A stretch of 15,971 nucleotides of DNA from JBGSIZ01 sp041742255 (GTDB taxonomy: Bacteria; Pseudomonadota; Alphaproteobacteria; Rhodobacterales; Rhodobacteraceae): contig JBGSIZ010000215.1 of NCBI GenBank assembly GCA_041742255.1, positions 1 to 15,971 on the forward strand, written 5' to 3'. Numbering within the stretch: the first letter of the stretch is position 1; each line of letters opens with the position of its first letter. Position numbers and translations under genes: made by a program. The notes beneath the pieces are model-generated. The model made no database searches and was not told where the DNA came from. It saw only the letters and a program-made list of their open reading frames with translations. Positions 5,622 through 13,397 of the stretch are shown in pieces.

Positions 5622-6407
5622 TTATCCTTTGTGGCTGTCGGCGGCATGAAGCGCCGCCTGCAAGGCAGGCAGAACCGCGTGTGCCCATGTGATTTGCTGG
5701 TCGGGCGTGCCGATCAGATCATTGCGCCATTCGATCAGCGCGTTGAGCCGCCCGTGCCGCAGCGCGTGCCGGTCGATGCTGTCCCCGTCCAGATGCCCAA
5801 GGTAGGGTTCATTGGCCCCGATCGCCAGCCGTTCGTTCGCGGTGGTTTCCGCCAGCGTCAACAGTGCCGGATCAGACTGCAACCCGGCAATCAGAGGGTC
5901 CGAGAGCCGTTGATCGTAGGAGTATAGCACCCCGAGTTGCCATGGCCGCCGGGGCCGCCCCCGCAATTGCGGTGTAAAGCTGTGGACCGCCAGAATGATC
6001 GTATCCGCCTGCCGCGCAGCCAGCGTTTCCAGCGCTGCGTGGTAGGGCCGATAGAGCCGGTCCATCCGCAGCCCAAGATCCGCCGCCCCGGCGTGCCGGT
6101 TGCCGGGGATCACCGTCCCGTCGTAGAGTTTCATCAACAGCGTCGGGTCATCCTCGCCCCGGTTGGGGTCGATCACCAGCCGCGAGAAACGCGAGGCGAT
6201 GACCGGCGCGCCCAGTTGTTCCCCCAGCCGCCGCGCCACCCCGTAGGCCCCCACATCATAGGCGATGTGCCGGTCCATATCGGCGTCCGGCAGCCCCAAA
6301 GTGCCCCCGTTCACCCAAGGCGGCACATGGTTGCAGGCGTGGTCACAGGTCACCAGCCAGCGCGAGCGCCTGTCTGCACCGATGATTTCATAGGCAGGAT
6401 GGGTCAT
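5622..6407 (-). CDS. N-formylglutamate amidohydrolase family protein
   Basis: 261-residue member of the N-formylglutamate amidohydrolase family, which hydrolyses N-formyl-L-glutamate to glutamate and formate (last step of one histidine-degradation route). Motifs are VTCDHACNHVPPW (19-31), MDRHIAYDVGAYGVAR (44-59), SRLVIDPNRGEDDPT (75-89) and ILAVHSFTPQLRG (138-150), in the order expected for this zinc-hydrolase-like fold. I chose ATG 6407 because the family N-terminus starts just there (MTHPAYEIIGADRRSRWLV); the frame stays open much further upstream, but only antisense to pyk. No other hut genes are visible, so it may act on another N-acylated amino acid. It pairs with the DUF1244 gene 3 bases downstream and is divergent from pyk. 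Confidence 0.85.
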   Translation of the reverse strand: MTHPAYEIIGADRRSRWLVTCDHACNHVPPWVNGGTLGLPDADMDRHIAYDVGAYGVARRLGEQLGAPVIASRFSRLVIDPNRGEDDPTLLMKLYDGTVIPGNRHAGAADLGLRMDRLYRPYHAALETLAARQADTIILAVHSFTPQLRGRPRRPWQLGVLYSYDQRLSDPLIAGLQSDPALLTLAETTANERLAIGANEPYLGHLDGDSIDRHALRHGRLNALIEWRNDLIGTPDQQITWAHAVLPALQAALHAADSHKG

Positions 6408-6497
6408 GTCGGCCAAATTTGATGCGTCTTTGTGTTGTGATCCGCTTAGTTTAGTTGAGACGGGACGGGAAGTGCGCAATAAGGGCACCAAATCGGG

Positions 6498-6511
6498 CGT
6501 TAGCGGTAACG
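6498..6511. promoter_or_regulatory. LacI-type palindrome upstream of pyk
   Basis: CGTTA-GCGG-TAACG is a 14-base palindrome with a single central mismatched pair, matching the form GTTANCGNTAAC with the central CG typical of LacI-family operators. It ends 28 bases before the pyk ATG. In Rhodobacter, the LacI-family regulator CceR controls central carbon genes through a site I recall as this form, so pyk regulation by a CceR homologue is plausible. The identity of the binding protein is inference. Confidence 0.45.
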
Positions 6512-6539
6512 GCCCAAACAGAATATAAGGAAGAACGTC

Positions 6540-7985
6540 ATGCGTCGTCATCGCAACGTCAAGATTGTGGCCACCCTTGGCCCCGCCTCCAACGATTATG
6601 AGATGATCCGCAAGCTGTTCGAGGCTGGCGCGGATGTGTTCCGGTTGAACATGAGCCACGGCGACCATTCCGAAATTGCCGTGCGCCATGCCATCATCCG
6701 CAAGGTCGAGGCCGATCTGGGCACCCCCATCGCCATTCTGGCCGACCTTCAGGGTCCCAAGCTGCGCGTGGGCGTGTTCAAGAACGGCGAGGAGGAGTTG
6801 ATCCCCGGCCAGCCCTTCCGTCTGGATCTGGACGAGGCCGAGGGCGATGTGACCCGCGTCCGTCTGCCCCACAAGGAAATTTTCGACGCGCTGGAGCCGG
6901 GGTCCAGCCTGTTGGTCAATGACGGCAAGATCCGGTTGAAGGTTGTCGATTGCGGCCGCGATTTCGCCAATTGCGAGGTCATCGTTGGCGGCATCATTTC
7001 CAACCGCAAGGGCGTGAACGTCCCCGATGTCGTGTTGCCCGTGGCCGCATTGTCCGACAAGGACCGCAAGGATCTGGAGTTTGTGTGCGCGCTGGGCGTG
7101 GATTGGCTGGCGTTGTCGTTCGTGCAGCGCCCCGCCGATGTGGACGAAGCCCGCGTGTTGGCCAAGGGCCGTGCCGCCATCCTGTCCAAGATCGAGAAAC
7201 CCGCCGCCGTCAAAGCCTTTGACGAGATTTTGGCCGTGTCCGATGGCATCATGGTGGCGCGCGGCGATCTGGGCGTTGAATTGCCCGTGCAGAACGTCCC
7301 CCCGATCCAGAAGCAACTGGTCCGCAAGTGTCGCGCCGCGGGCAAGCCCGTGATCGTCGCCACCCAGATGCTGGAGTCCATGATCGAAAGCCCGGTGCCC
7401 ACCCGCGCCGAGGTGTCCGACGTCGCCACCGCCATTTATGAAGGTGCCGATGCGATCATGTTGTCCGCCGAATCCGCCGCTGGCCAATATCCCGTCGAGG
7501 CCGTCCTGACGATGAACAACGTCGCCATCGAGGTCGAGGCCGATCCCACCTATACCGAGATCATCGAGGCCAGCCGCAAGGCCAAGCGCACCACTGTTGC
7601 CGATGGGATCGTCGCCGCCGCCCGCGAGATTGCCGAGACCACCAACGTCAAGGCGATCTGCTGCTTCTCGCAGTCGGGCACCACCGCGTTGCTGGTTGCC
7701 CGCGAACGTCCCCGCGTGCCCATCATCGCCTTGACCAGTGTTGAAAAGACTGCCCGCCGGTTGTGCCTGTCGTGGGGCACCAATTGCGTGATCGTGGGCC
7801 CCGTGGACCGGTTCAAGGCCGCCGTTATCGCCGCCGTGCGCGCCGCCAAGGCCAAGGGTATCGCCACCGAGGAGGATCTGGTTGTTGTCACCGCCGGCGT
7901 CCCGTTCAACACCCCCGGTTCCACCAATATCCTGCGCGTGGCCCCCTGTGAGGAACGTTTGATTTACAGCGCCGAAACGGAGTAG
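6540..7985 (+). CDS. pyk: pyruvate kinase
   Basis: 481 residues, full length. Catalyses phosphoenolpyruvate + ADP to pyruvate + ATP, the last step of the lower Entner-Doudoroff/glycolytic path. Seen are the N-terminal KIVATLGPASND (8-19), FRLNMSHGDH (34-43), the lysine and metal-ligand motif SKIEKPAAV (216-224; Lys217, Glu219), MVARGDLGVELP (238-249; Asp243), and the signature TQMLESMIESPVPTRAE (275-291), then a C-terminal domain from about 350. The nucleotide-site motif is LQGPKLR with Lys74, as in E. coli PykA, where K+-dependent enzymes have Glu. AAGGAAG precedes the ATG by 6 bases. It is divergent from the amidohydrolase gene, and a small membrane-protein gene follows after 36 bases. Confidence 0.97.
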   Translation: MRRHRNVKIVATLGPASNDYEMIRKLFEAGADVFRLNMSHGDHSEIAVRHAIIRKVEADLGTPIAILADLQGPKLRVGVFKNGEEELIPGQPFRLDLDEAEGDVTRVRLPHKEIFDALEPGSSLLVNDGKIRLKVVDCGRDFANCEVIVGGIISNRKGVNVPDVVLPVAALSDKDRKDLEFVCALGVDWLALSFVQRPADVDEARVLAKGRAAILSKIEKPAAVKAFDEILAVSDGIMVARGDLGVELPVQNVPPIQKQLVRKCRAAGKPVIVATQMLESMIESPVPTRAEVSDVATAIYEGADAIMLSAESAAGQYPVEAVLTMNNVAIEVEADPTYTEIIEASRKAKRTTVADGIVAAAREIAETTNVKAICCFSQSGTTALLVARERPRVPIIALTSVEKTARRLCLSWGTNCVIVGPVDRFKAAVIAAVRAAKAKGIATEEDLVVVTAGVPFNTPGSTNILRVAPCEERLIYSAETE

Positions 7986-8021
7986 TCTGCCCCGTAGTAT
8001 GGGTATTTTGGGGAGGCCCGG

Positions 8022-8246
8022 ATGGACGCGGACCTGTTTTTCGTGATTGGCCTGATTATTGCCGGGTTTTCCCTGCCTCCCATCGTGGGGGCCTTGTCCG
8101 AGGGCCGCGCCCCTCGCGCCGCCGCCATCACCGTGTTGATTGGCGGCGGGTTGATTGCGTTGGCCGTCAATGATCGTCCCGGCCGCTATACCATTGCCGA
8201 CACGCCAGAGATTTTTGTGTCAGTCGTGGGGCGCTATATCAACTGA
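8022..8246 (+). CDS. small conserved-looking membrane protein
   Basis: 74 residues with two hydrophobic segments, about 5-25 (LFFVIGLIIAGFSLPPIVGAL) and 33-49 (AAAITVLIGGGLIALAV), joined by the polar linker SEGRAPR, then a soluble tail ending IFVSVVGRYIN. By the positive-inside rule the Arg-containing linker is probably cytoplasmic. GGGGAGG is 5 bases before the ATG. It starts 36 bases after the pyk stop with no terminator between, so it may share the pyk transcript. I do not recognise a named family but recall similar proteins in this position in roseobacters. Function unknown. Confidence 0.75.
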   Translation: MDADLFFVIGLIIAGFSLPPIVGALSEGRAPRAAAITVLIGGGLIALAVNDRPGRYTIADTPEIFVSVVGRYIN

Positions 8247-8250
8247 CCCC

Positions 8251-8279
8251 TTGCCAAGGCCGGGCACCCCCCCTATACG
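8251..8279 (+). promoter_or_regulatory. candidate rpmI-rplT promoter
   Basis: TTGCCA (8251-8256), exactly 17 bases, TATACG (8274-8279): both hexamers match sigma-70 consensus at four positions. It starts 5 bases after the preceding stop codon and predicts a leader of about 70 bases before rpmI. That leader could carry L20-type autoregulation, but I see no strong hairpin in it. Confidence 0.5.
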
Positions 8280-8356
8280 CCCCACTTCTAGCCCCGTGCG
8301 ACCGGCCAAAGTGGCATGCCGAGTCGTGCGATCACCACTCGAAAGAGGAGATGGAA

Positions 8357-8557
8357 ATGCCCAAGATGAAGACCAAGTCGAGCGCCAAGAAGCGCTTTAA
8401 GATGACTGCGACCGGTAAGGTCAAGGCAGGACAAGCCGGCAAGCGCCACGGCATGATCAAGCGCTCTACCAAGTTCATCCGCGATGCACGTGGCACGACG
8501 ACGCTTTCCGCACCTGATGCGAAAATCGTCAAGTCCTACATGCCCTACGACCGCTAA
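8357..8557 (+). CDS. rpmI: 50S ribosomal protein L35
   Basis: 66 residues, highly basic, begins MPKMKTKSSAKKRFKMTATG and contains KAGKRHGMIKR-like and STKFIRDARG segments typical of bL35; the usual length is about 65. It is part of the large ribosomal subunit. The frame also has an ATG 6 bases upstream, but GAGGAG (8345-8350) is best spaced from ATG 8357 and the family begins MPKMKTK. rplT follows after 12 bases, the standard pair. infC, which precedes rpmI in many bacteria, is not here. Confidence 0.97.
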   Translation: MPKMKTKSSAKKRFKMTATGKVKAGQAGKRHGMIKRSTKFIRDARGTTTLSAPDAKIVKSYMPYDR

Positions 8558-8569
8558 GGAGGCCCTGAC

Positions 8570-8932
8570 ATGTCACGCACCAAAGGCGGTACCGTCACCC
8601 ATCGTCGTCACAAGAAAGTCCTGGACGCCGCAAAAGGCTATTTTGATCGCCGCTCGCGCACCTTCAAGGTCGCCAAGCAGGCCGTCGACAAGGCCAACCA
8701 ATACGCGACCCGTGACCGCAAGGCCCGCAAGCGGAATTTCCGCGCGTTGTGGATCCAGCGGATCAACGCCGCCGTCCGCGCCTATGACGAATCGTTCACC
8801 TATTCTCGGTTCATCAATGGTCTGGCGCTGGCCGGGATCGAAGTTGACCGCAAGGTTCTGGCCGATCTGGCCGTGCATGAACCCGAAGCGTTCAACGCCA
8901 TTGCCGCCAAGGCAAAGGCCGCGCTGGTCTGA
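8570..8932 (+). CDS. rplT: 50S ribosomal protein L20
   Basis: 120 residues, basic. bL20 is an early assembly protein that binds 23S rRNA and in other bacteria represses its own operon. Begins MSRTKGGTVTHRRHKKVLDA; other family segments are KGYFDRRSRTFKVAKQAVDK and RKARKRNFRALWIQRINAA, then YSRFINGLALAGIEVDRKVL. AAGGAGG stands 7 bases before the ATG. The gene ends 109 bases before pheS with a hairpin between. Confidence 0.98.
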   Translation: MSRTKGGTVTHRRHKKVLDAAKGYFDRRSRTFKVAKQAVDKANQYATRDRKARKRNFRALWIQRINAAVRAYDESFTYSRFINGLALAGIEVDRKVLADLAVHEPEAFNAIAAKAKAALV

Positions 8933-8950
8933 TCCCACCGGGATTTGAAA

Positions 8951-8990
8951 CGCAAGCCGCGCGCCTGAAAGGGTTGCGCGGCTTCTTGCG
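8951..8990 (+). terminator. rpmI-rplT terminator hairpin
   Basis: AAGCCGCGC (8954-8962) and GCGCGGCTT (8976-8984) form a perfect 9-base stem with a 13-base loop, 21 bases after the rplT stop. The flanks CGC (8951-8953) and TTGCG (8986-8990) could extend it. The following T tract is short (CTTGCGTCTT), so termination may be partial. Confidence 0.6.
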
Positions 8991-9041
8991 TCTTGGGGGC
9001 GCTGTGATAGCAAGCCCCTGACAGAACAAGGGGGTCCGCGC

Positions 9042-10111
<1,070 letters not shown>

Positions 10112-10115
<4 letters not shown>

Positions 10116-10543
10116 CCCACCCCGATGATGATTATGAGGAATTGCAGGACACCTATCCGGGCGCGGGCACGTTCATGTTTGGCGACAGCGAGGCCTTGTG
10201 TCAGGAGTTGATCGCCCTTGTCCGGTCCGGCAAGAAGCGGGCCACTTGTGGTGCCTTGCGCGATTTTGAGGGTGAGCCGGAGTCCATGCCTGTGGTGGGC
10301 CGTTGTGACATTGCCGCCAATTGGGACGGCACCCCCGCGCTGGTGATCCGCACCACCAAGGTGCAGCAGGTCCGGTTTTGCGATGTCACATGGGATATGG
10401 CGTGGCGCGAGGGCGAGGATGATGACCTTGCTGGGTGGCAGGCGGGCCACAAGGCCTATTTCGCCCGGAATGGGGGCTTTGACCCGCAGATGATGCTGGT
10501 GTTCGAGTATTTTGATCTGGTCGAGGATTTTGTGGATCGATAG
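10112..10543 (+). CDS. ASCH domain protein with GTG start, overlapping pheS
   Basis: 143 residues from GTG 10112, whose GTGA overlaps the pheS stop, implying translational coupling; the frame extends upstream inside pheS but that part is an overlap shadow. The ASCH fold (ASC-1 homology, PUA-like) is indicated by SGKKRATCGAL (39-49), GRCDIAANWDGTPALVIRTT (63-82), KVQQVRFCDVTWDMAWREGE (83-102) and the tail YFARNGGFDPQMMLVFEYFD (116-135). ASCH proteins are thought to bind RNA; characterised members include a ribonuclease and the N4-acetylcytidine amidohydrolase YqfB. Which applies here is unknown. Its place between the two subunits of a tRNA synthetase suits an RNA-related role, but this is inference. 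Confidence 0.85.
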
Positions 10544-10555
10544 GGGGGCAGGCCG

Positions 10556-10786
10556 CTGCGCTGGGTCAATCGTATTGGGCTGATCGTGTTGTTGGTGGCC
10601 ATTGTCGCCGCCCATATTGCCCTGTGGATGTCCCCCGATGTGCCCACCGAGGCCAAGCGCCGGTTGACCATCATCAATGCCAGCGTTTGGGCCGTCATTT
10701 TGTTGCCCGCGATTGGGGTCGGTCTGTGGCTGCGCACGATCAAGGCTCATGACAAGGCCCGCGAGAGCCAGCAGAACCACCGCTAG
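10556..10786 (+). CDS. small two-helix membrane protein, possible CTG start
   Basis: There is no ATG in a sensible place. The frame opens after the in-frame stop TAG 10541-10543 and ends at 10786. CTG at 10556 is 7 bases after a G-rich run (10543-10548) and gives 76 residues beginning (M)RWVNRIGLIVLLVAIVAAHI, a complete first membrane helix with positive residues in front. GTG at 10586 gives 66 residues but cuts into the helix. Helix 2 is about residues 38-59 (TIINASVWAVILLPAIGVGL), followed by a charged tail. It starts 12 bases after the ASCH gene and ends 60 bases before pheT. I recall no named family. Function unknown; reality is supported by coding-like composition and operon position. 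Confidence 0.6.
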   Translation: MRWVNRIGLIVLLVAIVAAHIALWMSPDVPTEAKRRLTIINASVWAVILLPAIGVGLWLRTIKAHDKARESQQNHR

Positions 10787-10846
10787 AACCTGTTTGCCAA
10801 ATCGGCTAAGACCCCGCCAACGCACTTCATGGATCGAGACCCGCCG

Positions 10847-13243
10847 ATGAAATTCACCCTTTCGTGGTTAAAAGATCACCTTGAGACGACCGCCACCGTC
10901 GCCCAGATTGCCGAGGCGCTGACCGATCTTGGTCTTGAGGTTGAAGGCATCGCGGACCCGGCCGACCGGTTGAAGGCGTTTACCCTTGCCAAGGTGATCC
11001 ACGCCGAAAAGCACCCCGATGCCGACAAGTTGCGCGTGTGCCGGGTGATGACAGACGAGGGCGAAAAGCAGATTGTGTGCGGTGCCCCAAACGCCCGCGA
11101 AGGGATCACCGTTGTTCTGTGCAAGCCCGGCGATTATGTGCCGGGCATTGATGTCACCCTTGGCGTGGGCAAGATCCGTGGTGTCGAAAGCCACGGCATG
11201 ATGGCGTCCGAGCGCGAGTTGGAACTGTCCGACGAACACAACGGCATCATCGAATTGCCCAGTGGTGCCGTGGGCGACCGGTTTGTCGATTGGTTGGCCG
11301 CCAATGCCCCCGAAAAGGTCGATCCCGTGATCGAGATTGCCATTACCCCGAACCGTGGTGACGCGCTGGGCGTGCGTGGCATTGCCCGCGATCTGGCCGC
11401 CCGTGGTCTGGGTCGGTTGAAGCCCCGTGATGTGGACCCGGTGCCCGCCACGTTTGACAGCCCGTTGCATGTGGAAATTGCCGAAGATGCCCAACCGTTG
11501 GCCCCGGTTTTCTATGGCCGTTTGATCCGCGGCGTAAAAAACGGCCCGTCCCCCGAATGGTTGCAACAGGCGTTGAAGGCCATCGGCCTGCGCCCGATTT
11601 CGTTTCTGGTCGATGTCACCAACTTTTTCACCTATGACCGCAATCGCCCGCTGCATGTGTTTGACGCCGACAAGGTGCAAGGCGCGCTGCGTGTTCATCT
11701 GGCCAAGGGTGGCGAGGACATCACCGCCCTTGACGATAAAACCTATACCTTGCAGCCCGGCATGATCGCCATTTCCGATGATGCCGCCGTCCAGAGCATT
11801 GCCGGGATCATGGGCGGTGCCGCCACCGGCGTCACCGAGGACACCGTCAACGTGTTTGTCGAGAGCGCGTTGTGGGACCCTGTTCAGATTGCCATGACCG
11901 GGCGCAAGCTGCGGATCAATTCCGATGCCCGGTATCGGTTTGAACGCGGTGTAGACCCCGCATTTGCCCTTGAAGGGTTGGAACATGCCGTGCGGATGAT
12001 CGTCGATCATGCGGGCGGCGAAGCCTCGGCCATCGTCGCCGCTGGTGTCGTTCCTGAGTGGCGCCGCGCCTATCGGTTGAACCCTGCCCGCGTCCGCAGT
12101 CTGGTGGGGATGGATATTTCCGAAAGCACCCAGCGCCAGACCCTGACCGCCCTTGGGTTCCAGATGGATGGCGACATGGCCTATGTCCCCAGTTGGCGGT
12201 CCGATGTCCAAGGCGAGGCCGATCTGGTGGAGGAGGTCGCCCGGATCGCGTCCCTGACCAAGCTGGTGGGCAAGCCGATGGCCCGCGCCTTGCCCGGTGT
12301 CCCCAAGCCCATTCTGACCCCCGGACAGGTCCGGTCCACCATGGCCCGCCGCACCGCTGCTGCGTTGGGATATAATGAATGTGTCACCTATACGTTCATT
12401 GATCAGGCCGCTGCCGCCCTGTTTGGCGGAGGCGCGGAGGCCACTCGGCTGGAGAACCCGATTTCCGCCGATATGAGCCATATGCGCCCCGGATTGTTGC
12501 CCGGGTTGCTGCGCGCCGCCGCCCGCAATCAGGCGCGCGGGTTCATGGATCTGGCCTTGTTCGAAGTGGGTCATGCGTTTCATGGGGGCGAGCCGGGAGA
12601 GCAGCATATGCAGGTCGCTGGCATCCTGATTGGCCGCACTGGCCCCAAGGATGTGCATGGCACCGCCCGCCCGGTGGACGTGTTTGATTCCAAGGCCGAT
12701 GCCGAGGCCGTTCTGGCCGCCATGGGTGCCCCCGCCAAGGTTCAGATCCTGCGCGAGGCCGATGCCTGGTGGCATCCTGGCCGTCATGGCCGCATTTGTC
12801 TGGGCCCCAAGAAGGTCATGGGCGTGTTTGGCGAATTGCACCCCCGCGTGTTGCGCGAAATGGATATCAAGGGCCCCGCCGTCGCCTTTGTCCTATGGCC
12901 CCAGGAGATCCCCGTGCCCAAGACCCGCACCGCCACCCGCCCCGCCTTGATCGTGTCCGAGTTGCAGGCCGTCGAGCGCGATTTCGCCTTTGTCGTCGAT
13001 GCAGGCGTTGAGGCCCTGACGTTGTTGAATGCCGCCGCAGGTGCCGACAAGGCCTTGATCGCCGATGTCCGCCTGTTTGACGAATTCATTGGTGGCGGGT
13101 TGGGCGAGGGGAAGAAGTCCCTCGCCATCACCGTGCGGTTGCAGCCGGTGGATGCCACCCTGAAGGATGCCGATATCGAGGCTGTCAGTGCCCGGATCAT
13201 CGAGAAGGTCACCAAGGCCACGGGCGGCGTTTTGCGCGGGTGA
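10847..13243 (+). CDS. pheT: phenylalanine-tRNA ligase beta subunit
   Basis: 798 residues, usual for long bacterial PheT. The start ATG 10847 gives the family N-terminus MKFTLSWLKDHLETT; an ATG 18 bases upstream is not family-like. Domains in order: the EMAP-II-like tRNA-binding domain at about 40-150 (LAKVIHAEKHPDADKLRV, ESHGMMASERELEL), the B3/4 editing domain including ITPNRGDALGVRGIARDLAA and VDVTNFFTYD, B5 including VPSWRSDVQGEADLVEEVAR, the catalytic-like core, and a C-terminal ferredoxin-like anticodon-binding domain (about 705-798; AVERDFAFVVD, LAITVRLQPVDATLKD). It forms the heterotetramer with PheS and edits mischarged Tyr-tRNA. No clear Shine-Dalgarno is close to the ATG. Confidence 0.98.
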   Translation: MKFTLSWLKDHLETTATVAQIAEALTDLGLEVEGIADPADRLKAFTLAKVIHAEKHPDADKLRVCRVMTDEGEKQIVCGAPNAREGITVVLCKPGDYVPGIDVTLGVGKIRGVESHGMMASERELELSDEHNGIIELPSGAVGDRFVDWLAANAPEKVDPVIEIAITPNRGDALGVRGIARDLAARGLGRLKPRDVDPVPATFDSPLHVEIAEDAQPLAPVFYGRLIRGVKNGPSPEWLQQALKAIGLRPISFLVDVTNFFTYDRNRPLHVFDADKVQGALRVHLAKGGEDITALDDKTYTLQPGMIAISDDAAVQSIAGIMGGAATGVTEDTVNVFVESALWDPVQIAMTGRKLRINSDARYRFERGVDPAFALEGLEHAVRMIVDHAGGEASAIVAAGVVPEWRRAYRLNPARVRSLVGMDISESTQRQTLTALGFQMDGDMAYVPSWRSDVQGEADLVEEVARIASLTKLVGKPMARALPGVPKPILTPGQVRSTMARRTAAALGYNECVTYTFIDQAAAALFGGGAEATRLENPISADMSHMRPGLLPGLLRAAARNQARGFMDLALFEVGHAFHGGEPGEQHMQVAGILIGRTGPKDVHGTARPVDVFDSKADAEAVLAAMGAPAKVQILREADAWWHPGRHGRICLGPKKVMGVFGELHPRVLREMDIKGPAVAFVLWPQEIPVPKTRTATRPALIVSELQAVERDFAFVVDAGVEALTLLNAAAGADKALIADVRLFDEFIGGGLGEGKKSLAITVRLQPVDATLKDADIEAVSARIIEKVTKATGGVLRG

Positions 13244-13254
13244 GTGCGGTTTAG

Positions 13255-13337
13255 GTGAAGAAAGAGGGGGGCTGTCTGCCCCCCACCCTTATAAGTGAAG
13301 AAAAGGGGGGCTGTCTGCCCCCCGGCCCTGCGGGCCG
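13255..13337. terminator. tandem GC hairpins between convergent pheT and GST genes
   Basis: Two near-identical direct repeats (13255-13284 and 13295-13323, period 40 bases) each read GTGAAGAAA..GGGGGGC, TGTCT loop, GCCCCCC, a 7-base G/C stem with 5-base loop. A third hairpin GGCCC-TGC-GGGCC follows (13325-13337). They begin 11 bases after the pheT stop and presumably end or stabilise the transcript. There is no T tract after any stem, so terminator function is not certain; they could be 3' stability elements. Confidence 0.55.
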
Positions 13338-13366
13338 CCCCCCGAGGATATTTGACGCACAAAGGC
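13338..13366 (+). repeat. GAGGATATTTG intergenic motif
   Basis: GCCCCCCGAGGATATTTGAC then GCACAAAGG directly follows the pheT-side hairpins. It resembles the GGAGGTATTTGGGACGAGATGAA stretch between dgcN and dgcA (2206-2228): a GC hairpin, GAGG, a short AT run and a purine-rich tail. From memory both belong to an interspersed motif of Rhodobacteraceae. The remaining bases up to 13397 hold a small hairpin, GGCTG-T-CAGCC (13392-13402), running into the GST 3' end. Confidence 0.4.
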
Positions 13367-13397
13367 TGCAAGGGTAGGGGGCAGCCGGGTTTGGCTG

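Noticed and set aside
5622..7487. A 621-codon minus-strand open frame whose first half lies antisense to pyk
   Set aside because: Only residues from ATG 6407 onward match a family. The upstream part is low-complexity Gly/His/Asp/Gln translation typical of the strand opposite a GC-rich gene, and pyk is unmistakable on the plus strand.
10868..12841. A 657-codon minus-strand open frame opposite pheT
   Set aside because: Antisense shadow of a confident pheT; Gly/His/Gln-rich translation with no recognisable domain.
13255..13323. CRISPR-like pair of direct repeats
   Set aside because: Only two copies, a 10-base gap, homopolymeric G/C hairpins and no cas genes: a duplicated hairpin, not an array.
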